The notes beneath the pieces are model-generated. The model was not told where the DNA came from, searched no databases, and saw only the letters and a list, made by a program, of their open reading frames with translations. A DNA stretch of 15,535 nucleotides from Candidatus Rifleibacteriota bacterium (GTDB lineage: Bacteria > Riflebacteria > Ozemobacteria > Ozemobacterales > Ozemobacteraceae), in contig JAKJFO010000090.1 of assembly GCA_022704885.1 (NCBI GenBank), forward strand, positions 1 through 15,535. Direction: 5' to 3'. Below are positions 1-4,498 of the stretch, piece after piece (the stretch's first letter is position 1; each line of letters starts with the position of its first letter). A program made the position numbers and the translations under genes.

Positions 1-160
1 CCCCATACATCTACTTCTCGATCTTGTTTTAAATGAAACACAACAGTCGTTTCAGAAAGTTTATATCATACTTAACACTACCTAGCAAACCATATTTATC
101 TGATTTGGTTATAACATGTATACAAGTAGTCCTTTGTCAACATTGAATCTGGGTTTTATC

Positions 161-277
161 GTCATTGCGAGGAGGGCGTCAGCCCCGACGAAGCGGTATG
201 CCGAAGGCATAAGCCCAGCTCTGAGGCTAATCTCATGGCCAAAGAGATTGCTTCGTCGCTACGCTCCTCGCAATGAC
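161..277. repeat. Long palindromic intergenic repeat (GTCATTGCGAGGAG type)
   Basis: The outer arms are an exact 14-bp inverted repeat: gtcattgcgaggag at 161-174 and its complement at 264-277. An inner 9-bp pair, cgacgaagc, lies at 186-194 with its complement at 250-258. The unit resembles the dispersed intergenic palindromes seen between genes in many bacterial genomes. It codes for nothing visible. As RNA it would form one long interrupted hairpin with a spacer of about 55 nt. Confidence 0.8.
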
Positions 278-400
278 TGTTTTTAAACCTATGTTCTTAT
301 GTTACGAAGGAGTAAATAGATTTATGAAGAAGTCAGACCCCCAGACACTACTATATACTACTCAAACTTTCATAACTCCTCAATAGGCCAGCAACTTGAG

Positions 401-604
401 TTTTACCTCAGTAATTCTCGGTGAGGCGTAAAACCATCATCAACAGTGATAACGATTTTGGGGTTTGACTTTTTTGTTTGTCATCCTGCCCGCTGCGAGG
501 TCGCAGGATCCAGAGAGGCAGCTAAAATGTGGATTCTGCGACTTCGCCTGACGGCTCGCGCAGAATGACACTTATTCTGACCGAGAATTGCTGGTTTTGC
601 CTCA
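401..604. repeat. Composite inverted repeat enclosing a REP-like unit
   Basis: Bases 410-422 and 580-592 form a 13-bp inverted repeat with one mismatch (core aattctcggt / accgagaatt). Next to each lies a related module: ttttacctca at 401-410, its near-complement tgaggcgtaaaac at 422-434, and ttttgcctca at 595-604. The left part alone folds as gttttacctca/tgaggcgtaaaac. The whole encloses the REP-like palindrome at 477-570, so it could be a small non-autonomous element that captured or inserted into the repeat. No target duplication was confirmed. Confidence 0.45.
477..570. repeat. Paired REP-like palindrome (gtcatYctgc type)
   Basis: Two hairpins in opposite orientation make up the unit. The left is atcctgc/gcaggat (483-489 with 503-509). 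The right is attctgcg/cgcagaat (533-540 with 559-566). The outer ends gtcatcctgc (480-489) and gcagaatgac (560-569) are themselves complementary with one mismatch. The minus strand of 560-570 reads tgtcattctgc, the same 11 bases that flank the IS110 insertion once its two flanks are rejoined, so this copy is an unoccupied target sequence. Confidence 0.8.
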
Positions 605-623
605 TTATGTAGTGCAAATTCTC

Positions 624-652
624 CTGACAATATGATAGCCTTCAGGTATCAC
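624..652 (+). promoter_or_regulatory. Possible sigma70 promoter for the FmdE-like gene
   Basis: CTGACA at 624-629 and TATCAC at 647-652 are separated by 17 bp, and the -10 ends 19 nt before the ATG at 672. The -35 differs from consensus at one position and the -10 at two. A better isolated -10, TATGAT, lies at 631-636 but lacks a well-spaced -35. Confidence 0.3.
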
Positions 653-671
653 AAATAAAAATGCGAGAGAA

Positions 672-1277
672 ATGACAATGACTGACCAGGAAATAATGGA
701 TTGGTTCGAAAAAGCCGCTGCTTTTCACCGAAAAAGAGCACCCGGTCTGGTGATTGGTATCGCCATGGTCTCTGGCTGCATCGAAAGACTGGGCGAAGTA
801 AAGGACAAGGTCAACGCGATCTGCGAATCGATATTGTGCCTGAGTGACGTCATTCAGCTGATGACCGGCTGCACCCTCGGCAATCGTTATCTCAAATCAT
901 ATGATAAGCTTGGCCGCTTTGCGCTGACCCTGTACGACCGAGCTGATGGCCGGGGAGTAAGGGGCAGTATCGATATAGATAAGATTTCCGCCAAGGAAAC
1001 CCCCGAACTGTACAAGTTCTTTTTGCGCAAACGCTCGGACGAAGTCAAAGCTGGCGGCGAGGCCCGCATAAAATCTGGCGAGCAGGTGATCAAAGAGTTC
1101 ATGACAGTGCGCGAACAGATAATAAAACTCGAAGACGTATATCTCGAAAAATTTGGAAAAGGCGTAATGTTGCCGGCTGCCCGCTGCAAAACCTGCCGCG
1201 AATCATTTTTGCGCCAGAACGACGAAGAAGAATGCGGCGTCTGTACCGGCGAGATGCGCTACTACCGCCCCGCCTGA
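672..1277 (+). CDS. FmdE-like (formylmethanofuran dehydrogenase subunit E family) zinc-ribbon protein
   Basis: This 201-aa protein has the FmdE-family layout. An N-terminal FHxxxxPGL segment (FHRKRAPGL, residues 18-26) is followed by the region CESILCLSDVIQLMTGCT (51-68), then LYDRADGRGVR (88-97). A C-terminal zinc ribbon uses C172, C175, C188 and C191. In archaea FmdE is linked to formylmethanofuran dehydrogenase; bacterial members are stand-alone and mostly uncharacterised, possibly metal- or molybdenum-related. Unusually, the Cys that normally precedes PG in the N-terminal motif is Ala23 here, so the metal site may be altered. No formylmethanofuran dehydrogenase genes are nearby, so the gene looks monocistronic. 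A purine-rich stretch (gagaga) lies just before ATG 672; ATG 678 is an equally possible start. The family call is solid and the function is unknown. Confidence 0.8.
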   Translation: MTMTDQEIMDWFEKAAAFHRKRAPGLVIGIAMVSGCIERLGEVKDKVNAICESILCLSDVIQLMTGCTLGNRYLKSYDKLGRFALTLYDRADGRGVRGSIDIDKISAKETPELYKFFLRKRSDEVKAGGEARIKSGEQVIKEFMTVREQIIKLEDVYLEKFGKGVMLPAARCKTCRESFLRQNDEEECGVCTGEMRYYRPA

Positions 1278-1314
1278 ACGAAGCGCCGATCGCAGTGACA
1301 ATTCTCATTCTGTG

Positions 1315-1341
1315 AGATCCTGCGACTGTGCGCAGGATGAC
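1315..1341. repeat. REP-like hairpin on the left flank of the IS
   Basis: A perfect 8-bp stem (atcctgcg 1317-1324, cgcaggat 1331-1338) with a 6-nt loop is followed by gac. It is a sister of the hairpin on the right side of the IS element (2680-2701) but in opposite orientation, so before insertion the site was probably an inverted pair like that at 477-570. It lacks a U-run, so it is not a standard terminator for the preceding gene. Confidence 0.7.
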
Positions 1342-1363
1342 TATTACCCGCTTACATGTCATT

Positions 1364-1389
1364 ATATATTCACCTTGTGGTGAATATAT
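1364..1389. repeat. Perfect hairpin at the extreme left end of the IS
   Basis: An exact 11-bp stem (atatattcacc 1364-1374, ggtgaatatat 1379-1389) with a TTGT loop, and possibly a further outer stem acatg/catgt (1354-1358 with 1396-1400). It begins at the element boundary and contains the proposed -10 TATATT of the junction promoter. It could be a recombinase-recognition structure or control transcription of the guide RNA. Confidence 0.6.
1365..1370 (+). promoter_or_regulatory. -10 half of the predicted IS circle-junction promoter
   Basis: TATATT (one mismatch to consensus) lies two bases inside the left boundary. In the linear integrated copy no matching -35 is seen at the right distance. 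When right and left ends are joined it sits exactly 17 bp downstream of TTGACT at 2661-2666 (16 bases 2667-2682 plus base 1364), giving a near-consensus promoter that would fire into the bridge RNA and recombinase. Confidence 0.65.
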
Positions 1390-1420
1390 GTGCTGCATGT
1401 CCATGAACAGTGATTTGTAA

Positions 1421-1606
1421 GGAGCTTTCTACCGATAAGCTTCAGGTAGAAAGAAGGAAGGTGAATAAGCTAATCTTTGTCATTGGTACCTTGATACCGA
1501 GCAGAATGTTTAGCCCACCTTCCCCTTACCTTAAAACTGAACAGCACATTAGGCCTTGTGTTAGACGCATTCAGCCATAATGAATAATGATAGTTTAAGG
1601 TAGGGT
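1421..1606 (+). ncRNA. Predicted IS110 bridge RNA
   Basis: Three consecutive stem-loops fill the left end. SL1: a perfect 9-bp stem 1425-1433/1445-1453. SL2, the presumed target-binding loop: basal stem 1456-1463/1516-1523, second stem gctaa/ttagc (1469-1473/1510-1514 allowing a slip), a symmetric internal loop of 9 nt on each side (1474-1482, 1501-1509), and apical stem 1483-1488/1495-1500. SL3, the presumed donor-binding loop: a basal stem of about 14 bp, 1524-1538/1592-1605 with one bulged A and one G-U, and inner stem 1548-1554/1574-1581. The 5' side of the SL2 loop contains tgtca(tt) and the 3' side is complementary to (a)cattctgc; together they spell the insertion site. The 5' side of SL3 (1541-1550, acagcacatt) is identical to the right end 2673-2682. 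The 3' side (1584-1589, ataatg) is complementary to the left end cattat (1360-1365). The length of about 185 nt and the order 5' hairpin, target loop, donor loop match published IS110 bridge RNAs. Exact RNA ends are not determined. Confidence 0.87.
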
Positions 1607-1644
1607 TCATTCTACAACAAGTTTGAACAGATGTGGAGTGTGTA

Positions 1645-2664
1645 ATGAAAAAATCTGATCGCCCGACCTATCTTGGCATAGACGTGTCCAAGGGAAGTCT
1701 TGATTGCTGCTTGTATAACGGAACAGAGCACAAGACACGCAGCTTTAACAGCAACAAACTTTCGACCGTGCAAAAGATCATAACCCATTTCAAGATTTCT
1801 CCAGACTCATGCCGCGTTGTTCTGGAAGCCACCGGCGTGTATCATTCGGCTGCTTTTGTTGGATTTACAAGCCAAGGCTTTGATGTGGCAGTTGAAAATC
1901 CCCTCAGAATCCACTCTTTTGCAATGATGAAAAGCCTGCTGAGAACGAAAACCGACCCGGTAGATGCCAGAACCATTGCAGAATACGGATTTACAAATGA
2001 ACCCGCGCCCACAAAGCCTAAAGAAGCCTATCAATGCGAAGTCCTGGCCAAGTTAAAACTGATCGGCTTTTTCAAAAAAAATATTGCTCAAAATCGCAAT
2101 TACCTTGAGGCGCTCAATAACAACTCCTTTGAATGTAATGCACCCAGCTTGATCAATCTCGTTAAAAATGAGATTAACCATCTGAATGTCACCATCAAAG
2201 AGATAAATAGGGATATTGAGGAGATTCTCACCAAACACTGCCCTGAACTCTATAAGCAGTATAAGAGTATACCTGGCATTGGATCTGCTGTTGCCGGTGC
2301 AATAATTTGCTTCTATGGTGATTTTTCAGGGTTTTCTGACTCAAACAAAGCAGCTGCTTTTGCCGGGATATGTCCAAAAGTGTGCAAATCAGGATCCAGT
2401 GTGGATAAAAGAGGCAGCATAAGCAAAAAGGGAAATTCCATGCTCAGAACGTTGCTTTATATGGCTGCCTTATCGGCGGCCAGGTGCAATGATGCTTGCC
2501 AGGAAACCTATTTAAGACTAAGACAGGCAGGGAAGCCTGCAAAAGTAGCTTTGATAGCTGTTGCGAATAAACTTCTTCGACAGGCAATGGCGCTAGCCAG
2601 GAAAGGAGAGTCTTTCACTGAAAATTATAAGGAAATTAGCCTGTGTGGAGCAAAAACGACTTGA
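1645..2664 (+). CDS. IS110-family recombinase/transposase (DEDD + Tnp_20)
   Basis: This 339-aa protein is full length for the family. The N-terminal RuvC-like DEDD domain shows D13 (YLGIDVSKG), E61 (VVLEATGVYH), D104 and D107 (KTDPVDART). The C-terminal Tnp_20 domain starts near residue 204 with YKSIPGIGSAVAGAI. It continues through GICPKVCKSGSS and SISKKGNSMLRTLLY to AVANKLLRQAMALAR; the probable catalytic serine is in the KSGSS motif (about Ser249). IS110 recombinases use a bridge RNA to bring donor and target DNA together and insert without transposition into random sites. I chose ATG 1645 because GGAG (1635-1638) sits 6 nt upstream; an in-frame GTG at 1633 would add 4 residues. The gene follows the predicted bridge RNA by about 40 nt and its stop codon overlaps the -35 half of the junction promoter. 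All catalytic residues appear intact. Confidence 0.95.
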   Translation: MKKSDRPTYLGIDVSKGSLDCCLYNGTEHKTRSFNSNKLSTVQKIITHFKISPDSCRVVLEATGVYHSAAFVGFTSQGFDVAVENPLRIHSFAMMKSLLRTKTDPVDARTIAEYGFTNEPAPTKPKEAYQCEVLAKLKLIGFFKKNIAQNRNYLEALNNNSFECNAPSLINLVKNEINHLNVTIKEINRDIEEILTKHCPELYKQYKSIPGIGSAVAGAIICFYGDFSGFSDSNKAAAFAGICPKVCKSGSSVDKRGSISKKGNSMLRTLLYMAALSAARCNDACQETYLRLRQAGKPAKVALIAVANKLLRQAMALARKGESFTENYKEISLCGAKTT

Positions 2665-2666
2665 CT
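2661..2666 (+). promoter_or_regulatory. -35 half of the predicted IS circle-junction promoter
   Basis: TTGACT (one mismatch to TTGACA) overlaps the recombinase stop codon, 12 bp before the right-end core. It has no -10 partner in the flanking chromosome at the right spacing. Circularisation places TATATT of the left end 17 bp downstream. Confidence 0.65.
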
Positions 2667-2678
2667 TTTAACACAGCA

Positions 2679-2701
2679 CATTCTGCGCGTAGTCGCAGAA
2701 T
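2679..2701. repeat. REP-like hairpin interrupted by the IS (right part)
   Basis: A perfect 8-bp stem, attctgcg (2680-2687) and cgcagaat (2694-2701), with a 6-nt loop. Its natural 5' extension tgtc is found on the other side of the IS at 1357-1360, showing that the element split a repeat unit of the type also seen at 560-570. Confidence 0.75.
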
Positions 2702-2779
2702 CTACAGGTGATTACCATAACCCCGCTTCGCAGAGCAGGCGGGCGCGGGCAGGTTAGAACAAGATTAGCAGCAAAGTGC

Positions 2780-2808
2780 TTTACAAAGATTTTTTAATGG
2801 GCTATATA
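2780..2808 (+). promoter_or_regulatory. Possible sigma70 promoter for ftcD
   Basis: TTTACA (2780-2785) and TATATA (2803-2808) are separated by 17 bp, about 67 nt before the ftcD start. The interval 2702-2779 otherwise holds only a GC-rich hairpin (cccgc 2722-2726 / gcggg 2739-2743). Confidence 0.4.
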
Positions 2809-2875
2809 GGCGGTAACAGCTCGAATTGCCAGAGATTAATGGCTTTTTCATCAAAACACAGATTAAGGAATGAAT

Positions 2876-4498
2876 ATGAAAAAGATCGTCGAATGTGTTC
2901 CCAATTTTTCTGAAGGCCGTGACCAGTCGATTATCGACGCTATTTCGGCAGCGATCCGCAGTGTTAAAGGCGTTACTCTGCTCGACGTCGACCCCGGAAA
3001 ATCAACCAACCGCACGGTTTACACCTTCGTCGGCGATCCCGAAACTATTATCGAAGGCGCACTGGCTGCGGCCAGAGTTGCCAAAGAGCTCATCGATATG
3101 ACAGTGCAGACTGGAGAGCACCCGCGCATGGGCGCGATGGATGTTTGCCCGTTTGTTCCGGTAGCTAACGTCAGCATGGAAGAATGCGTCGAAATCTCGA
3201 AAAAATTCGCAGAGCGCGCGGCTGCCGAGCTTGAAGTGCCGTTCTACCTCTACGAATATTCACAGGATAAAGAATATCGCAAAAAACTTCCGCAGATCCG
3301 CAAGGGCGAGTATGAAGCGTTGCCTGAAAAAATCATGCAACCTGAATGGAAGCCTGATTACGGCCCGGCGAAATTCGTGCCGCGCTGGGGCGCAACTGTA
3401 ACCGGCGCCCGCTTCTTTCTGGTTGCCTACAATGTAAATATTCTCGGCACCAGCAATCAGGCGCACCGCATCGCTCTCGACCTGCGCGAAGCCGGCCGTG
3501 GCCCGAACGAGCCCGGCCGTTTCAAAGAGCTCAAGGGGCTTGGCTGGTATGTAGATGAATACAACATGGCGCAATGTTCGTACAACCTCAACAATTTCAA
3601 CATCACTGCGCCGCACGAAGTTTTTGAAGCGACAAAAGAAGAAGCTGCCAAAATTGGCGTCGGAGTTGCCGGTTCTGAGCTGGTCGGGCTGATTCCGCTC
3701 GAAGCCATGCTCAAAGCTGCTGAGTTTTACATTCAGCGCGAAAACCTCTTTATTCTTGACGAAGATCAGAAAATCAAGCTGGTAATCGATCGCCTCGGCC
3801 TCAATTCGGTTTCGCAGTTCAAGCCGGCCGAGCGCATAATCGAATATATTATCCGCGAAGAGCCCAACGAACCGCTGGCCAATATGAGCACGCGCAAGTT
3901 TATCGAAGCAGTCAACGCGCGAACTTCGGCTCCTGGCGGCGGCAGTGCCTCGGCAGCAATTGCGGCTATTGGCGCCGGTCTCGGTGCGATGGTCGCCAAG
4001 CTGACCTATGGCGTGCGCAAATTCGAGCATCTCGAAGGTCAGCTGCGCAAGATCATTCCAGGTTTGCATGAAACGGCTATCGGTTTGATTCCGATGATCG
4101 ATGCTGATACCAATGCCTTCAACGACTATGTCGAAGCCATGCGTCTGCCACAGGGCAACGATGCAGAAAAAAAACATCGCGCCGAGCAGATGGAACTTGG
4201 CCTCAAAAAAGCGATTGAAGTTCCTCTGCAGACAATGCGCATCGGCGACAAGGCCTGGGAAAATATGCTGGAAGCCGCAAAAATCGGTAATATCGCATCT
4301 AAATCAGACGTTCAGGTTGGTGCCCGGGCTCTTGAAGTAGGCATCTGGGGCGCTTATCAAAATGTCATGATCAACGTCGGCGGCATCAAGGACAGTAAAT
4401 TCGTCAGCGAAAAAACTGGTGAAGCCGCCAAACTCAAAGACCGCGCCACAAAATTCTGCGCCGAAATTCTCGAAGTTCTCGACAACCGCAAGCACTAG
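2876..4498 (+). CDS. ftcD: Bifunctional glutamate formiminotransferase / formiminotetrahydrofolate cyclodeaminase
   Basis: The protein moves the formimino group of N-formimino-L-glutamate to tetrahydrofolate, then deaminates 5-formimino-THF to 5,10-methenyl-THF and ammonia. This links histidine breakdown to one-carbon metabolism in the cytosol. At 540 aa it matches the length of fused eukaryotic FTCD (541 aa in human). The formiminotransferase part covers about residues 1-325, with the start KKIVECVPNFSEGRD and the catalytic His at position 82 (GEHPRMGAMD). The cyclodeaminase part runs from about 335 to the end and begins at the TSAPGGGSASA motif, a short acidic linker (IREEPNEP) joining the two. 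I chose ATG 2876 because AAGGA (2865-2869) is 6 nt upstream of it; ATG 2870 abuts that ribosome-binding site. No other histidine-utilisation gene is in the window. The stop codon overlaps that of the convergent gene. Confidence 0.95.
   Translation: MKKIVECVPNFSEGRDQSIIDAISAAIRSVKGVTLLDVDPGKSTNRTVYTFVGDPETIIEGALAAARVAKELIDMTVQTGEHPRMGAMDVCPFVPVANVSMEECVEISKKFAERAAAELEVPFYLYEYSQDKEYRKKLPQIRKGEYEALPEKIMQPEWKPDYGPAKFVPRWGATVTGARFFLVAYNVNILGTSNQAHRIALDLREAGRGPNEPGRFKELKGLGWYVDEYNMAQCSYNLNNFNITAPHEVFEATKEEAAKIGVGVAGSELVGLIPLEAMLKAAEFYIQRENLFILDEDQKIKLVIDRLGLNSVSQFKPAERIIEYIIREEPNEPLANMSTRKFIEAVNARTSAPGGGSASAAIAAIGAGLGAMVAKLTYGVRKFEHLEGQLRKIIPGLHETAIGLIPMIDADTNAFNDYVEAMRLPQGNDAEKKHRAEQMELGLKKAIEVPLQTMRIGDKAWENMLEAAKIGNIASKSDVQVGARALEVGIWGAYQNVMINVGGIKDSKFVSEKTGEAAKLKDRATKFCAEILEVLDNRKH

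Larger units (their letters stand above)
1..671. other. Gene-free repeat-rich intergenic region
   Basis: No open reading frame with convincing coding character is present on either strand. The first 160 bases are AT-rich and unremarkable apart from a 6-bp inverted repeat (tgaaac/gtttca, 34-39 and 49-54). The rest is a run of palindromic intergenic repeats (161-277, 401-434, 477-570, 410-422 with 580-592), followed by a possible promoter just before the first gene. The only candidate micro-ORF (324-386, 20 codons) is not supported. Confidence 0.7.
1360..2682 (+). mobile_element. Complete IS110-group insertion sequence
   Basis: A roughly 1.32-kb element: left end about 285 bp, recombinase 1645-2664, right end 18 bp. 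The boundaries come from rejoining the flanks. The left flank ends ...tgtcatt (1357-1363) and the right flank begins cattctgcg (2679-2687); collapsing the shared catt regenerates tgtcattctgcg, the sequence of the local REP-like repeat. The exact core within catt (1360-1363 and 2679-2682) is undetermined. There are no terminal inverted repeats or conventional target duplication, as expected for IS110. The long 5' non-coding end and very short 3' end match the IS110 rather than the IS1111 subgroup. The element looks intact and potentially active. Its base composition is more AT-rich than the flanking genes, which fits horizontal arrival. Confidence 0.88.

Noticed and set aside
324..386. 20-codon ORF starting MKKSD with AAGGAG upstream
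   Set aside because: The spacing of 11 nt to the start is long, the peptide is low in information, and it lies in a repeat-rich stretch. The resemblance of its first five residues to the IS recombinase start is too short to call a remnant.
161..604. CRISPR array
   Set aside because: The repeats are palindromic, irregular in spacing and in opposite orientations; there are no regular direct repeats with spacers.
1317..1338. Hairpin after the FmdE-like gene as terminator
   Set aside because: No U-run follows, and the same hairpin type recurs as a dispersed intergenic repeat.
1360..2682. Assignment to the IS1111 subgroup
   Set aside because: IS1111 elements carry subterminal inverted repeats and the RNA-coding end downstream of the gene; here the long non-coding end is upstream and the right end is only 18 nt.
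3260..4177. Long open frame antisense to ftcD
   Set aside because: It is a shadow of the well-conserved ftcD reading frame; its translation has no recognisable domain or ribosome-binding site. The same applies to antisense frames over kdsD, the FecR-like gene and the large pilin gene.
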